From the NCBI GenBank assembly GCA_900543605.1, contig UQSK01000009.1, positions 1-51,299 on the forward strand: 51,299 nucleotides of DNA, in the 5' to 3' direction. The position numbers and the translations under genes are program-made. Below the pieces are notes generated by a model. It saw only the letters and a list, made by a program, of their open reading frames with translations, searched no databases and had not been told where the DNA came from. This document shows, one piece after another, positions 1 through 7,523 of this stretch (the stretch's first letter is position 1; each line of letters begins with the position of its first letter). The DNA comes from an uncultured Collinsella sp. (GTDB lineage Bacteria; Actinomycetota; Coriobacteriia; Coriobacteriales; Coriobacteriaceae).

Positions 1-851
<851 letters not shown>

Positions 852-994
852 GCGGATCCTTTCTTGCATTGAGTGCATTACGTCGTTGTAACCGCATTAT
901 TGTAGCCGCGAAATGCCGTTACAGGGCACCTATCAGGACAAATTCATCAGTTGGGGCCTAGGGTAGCAGTCGATGGCGGCACTCCGCAGCAGTT

Positions 995-1294
995 TGTCTC
1001 GATCTGTAACATCTAGACGGTTTTTGAACCTCTACCTGTTACAGATTTAGACAAACAGGTGGGCGTCCCAGAAAGATCGCGATCTGTAACATCTAGCCAC
1101 TCAAAACGGGTCTATCTGTTACAGATTGAGATATAAGGATAGACGGTTGGCCAATGTCTCGATCTGTAACATCTAGCAGCCAAAATCTTCTCCAGATGTT
1201 ACAGATTGAGACAACCAAGTGGGGCCCGCCAGCAAAATCTCAATCTGTAACAGGTAGCCGTCCAAATCGGTTCCAGATGTTACAGATTGAGATG
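995..1294. repeat. Four tandem 80-bp hairpin units
   Basis: Eight copies of a 22-base box, core ATCTGTAACATCTAG, alternate in orientation. Left boxes start at 995, 1075, 1155 and 1236, and their inverted partners at 1032, 1112, 1192 and 1273. The unit period is 80, 80 and 81 bases. Each pair can fold into a long hairpin with a 15-base loop. The loop edges differ between units but still pair (GGTT/AACC in unit 1, ACTC/GGGT in unit 2, CCG/CGG in unit 4), which suggests selection for structure. The array fills most of the 552-base gap between prfC and the regulator at 1404; I see no gene in the remaining flanks (852-994 and 1295-1325). It could be protein-binding DNA, structured RNA, or a REP-like repeat. 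I cannot name the family. Confidence 0.85.
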
Positions 1295-1325
1295 AATGAA
1301 CGCGCTGACAATCCGAATTTGTCTC

Positions 1326-1376
1326 TTGTGCAACTGTGCATAGTGTATATATACTGTGTTTACCGGTTATATACAC
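1326..1376 (+). promoter_or_regulatory. Promoter and putative operator of the YtrA-type operon
   Basis: A possible -35 (TTGTGC, 1326-1331) and -10 (TATACT, 1350-1355) are 18 bases apart. The inverted repeat GTGTATATA (1343-1351) and TATATACAC (1368-1376), 16 bases between arms, covers the -10 and the likely start of transcription. GntR/YtrA regulators usually bind such repeats in their own promoter, so autorepression is inferred. No binding data exist here. Confidence 0.6.
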
Positions 1377-1403
1377 GTGTAGCCCATCAGCTAAGGAGCC
1401 GCT

Positions 1404-1784
1404 GTGGACATCATCCTATCCAATTCGAGCGATAAGCCCATCTACGAACAAATATTCTCGCAGATCAAAGCTCAGATCCTTTCGGGAACGCTCGCTGCGG
1501 GAGCCAAACTCCCCAGCATCCGTGCACTCGCGAGCGACCTTGGCGTGAGCGTCATCACCACCAAGCGCGCCTACGCCGACCTGGAGCAGCTCGGTTTTAT
1601 CTGCACCGTGCAGGGCAAGGGCTGTTTTGTCGCCGAGGGCAACCAGGAGCTCTTGCGCGAAAACCAGCTCTGCCATATCGAAGAGCTACTTGCGAAAGCG
1701 GCAAGCCAAGCCGAAACCCTGGGCGTCACACGCGACAAGCTGCACGAGATGCTCGACCTGGTAGCCCCCGAAACCATGCAGTAG
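1404..1784 (+). CDS. GntR-family regulator, YtrA subfamily
   Basis: A 126-residue one-domain regulator. Residues 10-75 form the GntR winged helix, with YEQIFSQIKAQILSG opening it and LPSIRALASDLGVSVIT as the DNA-contact helices. A short helical tail (about 80-126) stands in for the large ligand domain of other GntR proteins, as is usual for the YtrA subfamily, which regulates adjacent ABC transporters. The GTG start at 1404 is chosen because AAGGAG lies five bases upstream. The ATPase gene starts 23 bases after the stop and the permease overlaps that, so the three genes form one operon. The inverted repeat in the promoter suggests that it represses its own operon. The inducer is unknown; cell-envelope antibiotics are the known trigger in relatives. 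Confidence 0.92.
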   Translation: MDIILSNSSDKPIYEQIFSQIKAQILSGTLAAGAKLPSIRALASDLGVSVITTKRAYADLEQLGFICTVQGKGCFVAEGNQELLRENQLCHIEELLAKAASQAETLGVTRDKLHEMLDLVAPETMQ

Positions 1785-1807
1785 CCATCTGCAAGAAAGG
1801 CTATACC

Positions 1808-2689
1808 ATGCAGAACTTGCTAGAACTCAAAGGTATCTCACGCCGTGTGAGCGACCGCTTTTCACTACGCGATGTCACGCTCGCCGTGGAGCCCGGCCAG
1901 ATTGTTGGCTTTGTGGGCGCAAACGGCGCCGGCAAAACAACGACGATTCGCGCCGCGCTTGGGCTTATAAAGCTCGATGCCGGCGAAGTGCACCTGTTTG
2001 GGCAGCACTGTGGCGCCGACGCGCCCGATGAAGTGCAGCGCTGCTTGCACACTCGTGTCGGCCTCGTGCTGGACACATGCCCCTTCCCTTCCACACTCAA
2101 GGTGACCGAAGTTGAGGCACTCGTAAGCCCGGCGTACCCCGCCTGGAGCCATGGCACCTTCGCCGACCTCCTCAGCCAATTTGGCCTCGATCCCAAGGCA
2201 AAGGTCAAGGACCTTTCCCGCGGCATGGGCATGAAGCTGCAGCTTGCCTGCGCGCTCAGCCACCAGGCCAAGCTGCTCGTTTTGGACGAAGCCACCGCGG
2301 GGCTTGATCCCATGGCACGCGAGGAGCTGCTTGATGAGCTGCTTGCCTTTGTCGCCGACGGCCAGCACAGCGTGCTGCTCTCGAGCCACATTACGTCTGA
2401 CCTCGATCGCGCCGCCGACCGCGTCATCTGCATCGATAACGGCTCGATTGTGTTTGATCTGCCGCGCGAGGACATTACCGACCGAGCTGGCATCGCCCAC
2501 TGTACCCAAGCACAGGCCGCCGAGCTTATGGCTTGCGTCGAAGGTGCCCGTGCCGCCCGCCACGCCTACAGCGTGGACGTACTCGTGCCCAACCGTCGCG
2601 AAACGCTCGAGGCCTTCCCCGAGATTCCCTGCGATCGGACAACCATTGATGACTATCTTCGCCTCATGCTGAAAGGGGCTTCGAAATGA
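1808..2689 (+). CDS. ABC transporter ATP-binding protein (YtrB/BcrA-like)
   Basis: A 293-residue ATPase of an ABC-2 type exporter. Walker A is GANGAGKT at residues 37-44, the signature LSRGMGMK is near 138, and Walker B LLVLDEA is followed by the D-loop TAGLDPMA. The signature is LSRGM rather than LSGGQ, which is common in BcrA/YtrB-like ATPases. The roughly 80 residues after the H-loop (SSHITSDLDRAADRV) form a C-terminal extension seen in this group. The stop overlaps the permease start (ATGA), so translation is coupled. Substrate cannot be read from the sequence; peptide antibiotics or lipid-linked compounds are the usual cargo. Confidence 0.93.
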   Translation: MQNLLELKGISRRVSDRFSLRDVTLAVEPGQIVGFVGANGAGKTTTIRAALGLIKLDAGEVHLFGQHCGADAPDEVQRCLHTRVGLVLDTCPFPSTLKVTEVEALVSPAYPAWSHGTFADLLSQFGLDPKAKVKDLSRGMGMKLQLACALSHQAKLLVLDEATAGLDPMAREELLDELLAFVADGQHSVLLSSHITSDLDRAADRVICIDNGSIVFDLPREDITDRAGIAHCTQAQAAELMACVEGARAARHAYSVDVLVPNRRETLEAFPEIPCDRTTIDDYLRLMLKGASK

Positions 2690-3384
2690 AACGAGCCTTT
2701 ATGTCCGAGCTCGCCATCGTTCGCACGCTTATCCCGAGCATCGCGGGCGTCAGCCTGTTCATCTTCGTCGTGCTAACCCTTGCCAACGTGTCGGATGGCG
2801 ATTCCGGCATGAGCGCCGGCGCCTGCGCGGTCAGCGCCATGTCGCCCATCATGGTCATGAGCTCGCTGGCCGGCTTCGACAATCAAAACGGATGGGAGCG
2901 TTATCGGGCAACGCTGCCTCTCACGCGCAAAGACATTATTTGCGCACGCTACCTGAGCATCATTGTCTTCTCGGCTGTCATGGCGTGCGCCGCCGCGCTT
3001 CTGAGCATCGTCTCCATCCCGCTATTCAACAGCGTGGGCATCCCCTCGACGGGACAGACGATCTTTGAGATCGCTATAGCCTCGGCAGCATCGATGCTCA
3101 TCTCCCTCATGATGGCGTTTTTGGCACAGCCGCTGTTCTTCCGATTTGGACACATGGAGGCGCTGCGCCTATCCGTCGGCCTGTTTGCCCTGCTCTGGTG
3201 CCTTGCCATTGCCACGTTGAGCTCCTCCAACCCCATCAGCAACTGGCTCATGTCGATTGCCGGAGCGAATCCCGATCCCGCCGTCCTTGGCTGTCTGTGT
3301 GCAGGCATCGCCGCACTTGCCCTCGCGCTATGTGCAATCAGCTACACCGTCAGCACCAAGGTTTATCGAGCACGCGACCTGTAA
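2686..3384 (+). CDS. ABC-2 type permease of the YtrA-type operon
   Basis: A 232-residue integral membrane protein with about six hydrophobic segments, roughly at residues 15-35, 44-62, 86-107, 126-147, 160-178 and 197-218. The cytoplasmic loop with NGWERYRATLPLTRKDII is typical of ABC-2 permeases of the YhcI/ABC-2 type. It overlaps the ATPase stop by four bases and ends the operon. The exporter would be a dimer with two ATPase copies. Nothing in the sequence defines the substrate. Confidence 0.88.
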   Translation: MKRAFMSELAIVRTLIPSIAGVSLFIFVVLTLANVSDGDSGMSAGACAVSAMSPIMVMSSLAGFDNQNGWERYRATLPLTRKDIICARYLSIIVFSAVMACAAALLSIVSIPLFNSVGIPSTGQTIFEIAIASAASMLISLMMAFLAQPLFFRFGHMEALRLSVGLFALLWCLAIATLSSSNPISNWLMSIAGANPDPAVLGCLCAGIAALALALCAISYTVSTKVYRARDL

Positions 3385-3511
3385 TCGACAGCTAAAAAAG
3401 CTTAGGTGGTACCCCGCTTATTTTTTCAATGAAACAAGGCGGCATAGCGTCACCACCGCCCCTCACAGCAGGCCGTCTAGTTCTTGGCAACCAAAAAGAC
3501 ACCGTCAGCAT

Positions 3512-3696
3512 ATCGAAGGTGAATACTTTTCCGAGAAGTGAACGAGTAAAAACAGCGCCCTGTAGCATCGACATTTTTAAGGACTCAATTCCTGCGGTTT
3601 TGTCTAAGAATCCTGCAGTTTTGTTCGAAAAAAGTGTGCATGTTCCAGGGGTCCAGATTTACTCGTTCACTTCGCGGAAAACCATTCACCTTCGAT
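3512..3696 (+). repeat. 185-bp palindromic element, copy A
   Basis: The ends are 39-base inverted repeats with three mismatches, starting ATCGAAGGTGAAT and reaching GAAGTGAACGAGTAAA. Inside lie two direct copies of TCCTGC(G/A)GTTTTG near 3590 and 3611, flanked by a weaker inverted pair with a CATCGACA/TGTGCATG core. Copies occur at 26464-26651 and, inverted, at 28051-28235. The 705-base gap 3385-4089 contains this element, the EamA remnant at 3833, and otherwise nothing I can assign. No open frame of note lies inside the element, so it looks like a non-autonomous repeat or a structured RNA. Confidence 0.85.
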
Positions 3697-3832
3697 TCGA
3701 GCCTTAACCAAATGCCCTCTCGAACTATGGCCCCTGTCTCACCACAGCGATATCAAAGCTTCATGGCGGGACGGTATCATCGGACGCACGCCGTAAATCT
3801 GGCGCGGTCGTTCTTGGGGAGGCATTTCGCCC

Positions 3833-4060
3833 GTGTCGTGGGTCGTCGCAGCATTTGCGTCAGCACTCTTTGCCGGCATCACATCCATCTTGGCCAAATG
3901 CGGCATCAAACAAACCGATTCCGATGTCGCAACCGCCATCCGTATCTGCGTGGCGCTCGTTTTCGCCTGTGCAAAACACCATCGCCATCGTGCTGAGGAA
4001 GCTCTAAACGACAACCGCGCGAGCTCACAAACACACGACCCCGCGCGGCTTCTTTCTTAA
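3833..4060 (+). pseudogene. EamA/DMT-type transporter remnant
   Basis: From the GTG at 3833, after GGGGAGG ten bases upstream, the first 45 residues read as the first two membrane helices of a small EamA transporter: SWVVAAFASALFAGITSILA then IKQTDSDVATAIR and a hydrophobic stretch. After residue 45 the frame changes to basic, low-complexity sequence (KHHRHRAEEAL) with no further membrane helix, and stops at 4060. Relatives have about 140 residues and four helices. An internal deletion or frameshift near 3970 is the simplest reading. It is probably not functional. Confidence 0.65.
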
Positions 4061-4089
4061 TGACTTTTGGAACAGCGGCCCAGCAGCCG

Positions 4090-4881
4090 CTACATCCTCA
4101 CACCTGGCTTAGGATGCCTGTACTGACCGTGGGATGCCGTGCGCTTACCGTGCGAGATGGCAAATTTGGGACAACAGTGCAGGCAACGAAGGCAGGCTGC
4201 GCACTCCGGCTTTGTCCAGACGGGAAGGCCGTCGCGCATCTCAATCGCCGCCATGGGGCAGCGCTTAGCGCAGAGGCTACACCCGACGCAGCGGCTAGCA
4301 TCGACGGCAAACTTGCTCGTCTGTTGCATGCGCGGCAGCCCAATTGCGTGATACGCGCACGATGCAAACAAAGGCACGCGATGGCGCATCATGTTGCCCG
4401 TGCGGCGTGCCCGCACCGCCTCGATCACGGCATCAATCTGCGCCTCGGCAGCTCTATTGATACCCTCAACCTTTTGAGGGTCAGACAGGTCGAAAACAGG
4501 CGTCCAGGTATCGGGCATCTTGACGCTCATCGCCGCATCTAACTCGAGCCCACGCTCGTGTAGCAGATCGCGGGCAAACTTGGCCGATTGGCCGGTCGTC
4601 GAACCGTACGTCGAAACATAGAACGTATAGGGGCGCTCGCCGCCCTTTGTACTTGCAACAATCGACAGGTCGGCAGTCTTCAAAAACTCGATCATCGGTG
4701 TCGGCAGACCCCAGGCATACACCGGAGCAACAAATCCCAGTTGGCGGGGACCTTCCGCCAAGGCAAGGCGAAAGGCCTCGGCATCAAAACGCTCAATCGA
4801 CATAACCCTGTCGTCCGTCGCCGCCGCAATGCGACGCGCCACATGCTCGCTGTTCCCTGTCGCGCTAAAGTACAGGATCAT
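4090..4881 (-). CDS. EFR1-type flavodoxin/ferredoxin fusion protein
   Basis: A 263-residue protein with an N-terminal flavodoxin-like domain (FSATGNSEHVA phosphate loop at about residues 5-15, APVYAWGLP near 52) and a C-terminal ferredoxin domain with two [4Fe-4S] motifs, CVGCSLCAKRCP and CAACLRCLHCCP. This is the layout of EFR1 (EFR1 family ferrodoxin) proteins, which carry electrons between iron-sulfur clusters and an FMN domain. The ATG at 4881 is chosen over the longer frame because the flavodoxin fold starts there and AGGGG lies upstream. The open frame extends to 5172, but that part overlaps the next gene and has no homology-like features. The electron partner is unknown. Confidence 0.9.
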   Translation of the reverse strand: MILYFSATGNSEHVARRIAAATDDRVMSIERFDAEAFRLALAEGPRQLGFVAPVYAWGLPTPMIEFLKTADLSIVASTKGGERPYTFYVSTYGSTTGQSAKFARDLLHERGLELDAAMSVKMPDTWTPVFDLSDPQKVEGINRAAEAQIDAVIEAVRARRTGNMMRHRVPLFASCAYHAIGLPRMQQTSKFAVDASRCVGCSLCAKRCPMAAIEMRDGLPVWTKPECAACLRCLHCCPKFAISHGKRTASHGQYRHPKPGVRM

Positions 4882-4916
4882 CTCGTACCCCTGGAGTTGA
4901 CTCGCGATTAACCGCG

Positions 4917-6206
4917 CTATTTGCGCAGCGGCTTGGGCAGTGGAATGCCGGCGGCGATGACGGCGGCGATGATCATGCAGACGATACCCTTGAGTGGGAA
5001 GCACATGAGCAGCAGGCCCACGACCATGACCGGCTGACGCATGACCGCACCCATCGTCGATGCCGTGCAGACGGCGACGCAAAAAACCGGATCTGCGCCG
5101 GTGAGGATGGCAAGGCCATAGCCCAAGCTTACGCCTGAGAAGATAACCGGGAAGAAGTGGCCGCCGCGCCAACCAAGGTTGATGAGGGCGGGCGTCAGCA
5201 TGGCCTTAACAAGACCGGTCGCGATAAGCACGCCAGCGGGAATGGTCAGGTAGGTTTCCATGAGCACGTCGGCCTGAGTCTCGCCGGCAAACATGGTGTA
5301 GGGCAGGACCGTGCCGCAGATGGCGAGCGCCAGACCGGCTAGCATGGCCTTGATGACAGGACGCTCCCCTATTGCATGGGCAAGCGCTTCGCTCGTGTGC
5401 TCAGAGACAAAGTACAGCCAGCCGCAGATTGTTCCGATCAACGACAGAGGGACGAGCCAGGTAAGCTCCAAGTTGCCCACCACGGCAGCCTCGAACCTGG
5501 GCATGCCCATGCCGCCGCCCATGAGCTGGCCGAGCAGCAGGTAGGTGCCCAGGCCGCCGGCAATCGCGATGCCGTAAACCACGGTCTTTTGCGCCTTGGG
5601 CAGCCTGATGGTGATCTCGTCGGACGCAGAGCCCTCGTCGCCGTCGGCGCTACCGGCAAGCGGTGCCACAAAGCCAAAGACGGGCGCGGTAAAGAGCGCC
5701 GTCAACGCGGCCTGGGTACCCAGCAGCGTAAGCTCCCTAAATTCGGCGCCAAAGCGGCGCATGCGGTCGCCAACCCAGCTGCACAGACCCGCGATAACGC
5801 CGGTCAGGCCGGCCTCCGGTCCAATACTTCCGCCAAACAGCAGCGGCAGCAATGCCGCGAGCGAAAGCTTGCCCAGGTTGTCGTACGGGTAGCGCCCGTC
5901 TTGCTTAACCTTAGCCATCACCTGGTTGAGGTCATCGGTCTTGGTGCCTGTCATCTTTTCGTACAGACCAATTAACAGACCGCCCAGCAAGCAGACAAAA
6001 AACGGGTACGGCAAAAAGCCAAACGGGCCGCTGGCAAGCTCGGGCGAAGCGACGCCCAGCGCGTGCGGAATCTCGGTCCACAGATAGTCGATACCGTGCT
6101 CCATCGCAAAAAAGAACAGCCAGACCGCGGCACCTGCGAACGCACCGGTCACGGCAACGCTAACTAAAAACAGCGCGCGGTTTGTGGGTTTGGCAAGGTT
6201 ATCCAT
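4917..6206 (-). CDS. ClC-family chloride channel/transporter
   Basis: A 429-residue membrane protein of the ClC family. The anion-binding loops are visible: GGSIGPEAGLTG around residues 126-137 corresponds to GxxGPEG, and GGHFFPVIF near 350 corresponds to GxFxP. In ClC antiporters the gating glutamate is the E of GREGP; here the matching segment reads GPEAG, so a glutamate is present but the context differs. About ten hydrophobic segments are visible and there is no CBS domain. A GGGAGGA ribosome site sits just before the ATG. It is separated from the EFR1 gene by only 35 bases, so the two may be co-transcribed. Confidence 0.92.
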   Translation of the reverse strand: MDNLAKPTNRALFLVSVAVTGAFAGAAVWLFFFAMEHGIDYLWTEIPHALGVASPELASGPFGFLPYPFFVCLLGGLLIGLYEKMTGTKTDDLNQVMAKVKQDGRYPYDNLGKLSLAALLPLLFGGSIGPEAGLTGVIAGLCSWVGDRMRRFGAEFRELTLLGTQAALTALFTAPVFGFVAPLAGSADGDEGSASDEITIRLPKAQKTVVYGIAIAGGLGTYLLLGQLMGGGMGMPRFEAAVVGNLELTWLVPLSLIGTICGWLYFVSEHTSEALAHAIGERPVIKAMLAGLALAICGTVLPYTMFAGETQADVLMETYLTIPAGVLIATGLVKAMLTPALINLGWRGGHFFPVIFSGVSLGYGLAILTGADPVFCVAVCTASTMGAVMRQPVMVVGLLLMCFPLKGIVCMIIAAVIAAGIPLPKPLRK

Positions 6207-6331
6207 CGGGTCCTCCCGCGGTCAAAGTCGACATAGTTATGTTTTATTGTAGAGCGAGCGTTGCCCGAACGAGCTAACCGTCTGCGCCGCAAACGGCACC
6301 ATTGGGAGCCATAGTGGGACAGGCTCAAGAC

Positions 6332-6865
6332 TTATCCGTTGATAATCGAGGCAATCTCGCGCAAATCGTCGGCAAAGTAAATGCCTTGCTGGCGCTGCGG
6401 GCTCGATAAACCCTTATCGATCATGTGCCCGAGCAGCGCCTTGAGGTCGTTGTAGTAACTGTCCAGGTTATACAGGATGCACGGAGCACTCAGGTGCCCC
6501 AACGACACCGCGGACATGACCTCGGCAATCTCCTCGAGCGTGCCCGTCCCACCGGGAAAGGCGATGAACGCATCGCCGAGCTCAATCATCTTGGCCTTGC
6601 GCTCCGCCATATCACTCGTCACGATGAGGTCGTCGATACCGTCATGTTGAAACTCGGCCTCGATAAAAAAGCTCGGCTCCACACCCGTCACGTGTCCGCC
6701 AGCATCGAGCACGCTATCGGCGAGCGCGCCCATCAGGCCCGATTTGGACCCGCCGTATACCAGCGCGTGTCCATTGGCGCCAATCCAGTTGCCCAGCTCC
6801 TGCACCGCGGGCAGAAACGCCGGGTCATTGCCAGTGTTGGCACCCAGGTACACGGTGATGTTCAT
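6332..6865 (-). CDS. LOG-family protein (cytokinin-type phosphoribohydrolase, TIGR00730)
   Basis: A 177-residue Rossmann-fold protein of the LOG family, whose known members release nucleobases from nucleoside 5'-monophosphates. The diagnostic PGGTGTLEE is at about residues 102-110, and GGSKSGLMGALAD lies near 40 with MAERKAKM near 85. The ATG at 6865 is preceded by GGGAG six bases upstream; the frame continues 39 codons further but without a ribosome site or family match. It is followed, after 125 bases, by the ClC gene on the same strand. Its physiological substrate in this organism is not deducible. Confidence 0.93.
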   Translation of the reverse strand: MNITVYLGANTGNDPAFLPAVQELGNWIGANGHALVYGGSKSGLMGALADSVLDAGGHVTGVEPSFFIEAEFQHDGIDDLIVTSDMAERKAKMIELGDAFIAFPGGTGTLEEIAEVMSAVSLGHLSAPCILYNLDSYYNDLKALLGHMIDKGLSSPQRQQGIYFADDLREIASIING

Positions 6866-6899
6866 ACTTGTCTCCCTGTTGTGGCGCACGACGTTCGTC

Positions 6900-7325
6900 T
6901 TAGCGCTGACGTCGACGATACTCGCGCACGCGACGCGAAAGATCGGCAAGCTCGTCGCGATCGAGCTCTTCCAAATGCTCAAGATCGTCCATAAAACGAG
7001 CCATGGTGTCCTTTTGACGCATCTTGATAAGCGTATTGCAGTAGTTCACCGCCACGCCCGTGAGCATGGCGATGTAGAAGATGCTGATAACGCTCAAGAC
7101 GACGGTAATGGCGCGGGCAACCGGTGTCTCGGCCGGAATGTCACCAAAGCCGATGGTCGAGACCGTCTCAAAGCTAAACCACAGGCCATCGCCAAACGTG
7201 AGGGTCGTGGGCTCGGACAGCCAGACAGCCGTTGAGCACAGCAGGTAGAAGATAAGAAACAGGCCCGTGATGCGTGCAAAGCCAGCCTGTCGCAGCACAT
7301 CGGCAAGCGTCCTTAACCTGTTCAT
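6900..7325 (-). CDS. Two-TM potassium channel-like protein
   Basis: A 141-residue protein of the Ion_trans_2 type. A first membrane helix spans about residues 17-36, then a pore loop with the selectivity filter TIGFGD at 57-62, then a second helix at about 70-93, and a charged, helical cytoplasmic tail rich in Arg, Asp and Glu. The filter matches potassium channels. No RCK/TrkA_N domain follows, so gating would be unlike KtrA-type channels. The ATG at 7325 has AAGGGG upstream; the longer start at 7376 lacks one. The LOG gene starts 34 bases after the stop, so they are likely one transcript. Confidence 0.9.
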   Translation of the reverse strand: MNRLRTLADVLRQAGFARITGLFLIFYLLCSTAVWLSEPTTLTFGDGLWFSFETVSTIGFGDIPAETPVARAITVVLSVISIFYIAMLTGVAVNYCNTLIKMRQKDTMARFMDDLEHLEELDRDELADLSRRVREYRRRQR

Positions 7326-7388
7326 CGCGACCCCTTTTCCCAGACGCCCAATCACGTTCGCTCGGTATTGTCCCACAACCGTCAGTTA

Positions 7389-7426
7389 GGGACGTTCCTT
7401 TTGTGCCGGCAGAAAGGGACTGTCCC
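7389..7426. terminator. Imperfect GGGAC...GTCCC hairpin
   Basis: GGGACGTTCCTTT pairs with AAAGGGACTGTCCC apart from a two-base internal mismatch on each side, around an 11-base loop. It sits between the promoter side of the channel gene and the start of the sensor kinase. There is no clear T tract, so it may be a dispersed intergenic hairpin rather than a true terminator; a related hairpin lies at 29335. Confidence 0.5.
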
Positions 7427-7523
7427 CAACTGCCGGGCGGAACCGTTTAGCGGTGCCGCTGCCGGCTGGGCAGGCTGAGCTGGTATCCTTATGCGGTAAT
7501 GTCTCGATTCGTTAGGATTGCAT

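Noticed and set aside
995..1294. CRISPR array
   Set aside because: The repeats alternate in orientation and pair with each other; the gaps are alternately 15 and about 21 bases, too short for spacers, and there are no cas genes.
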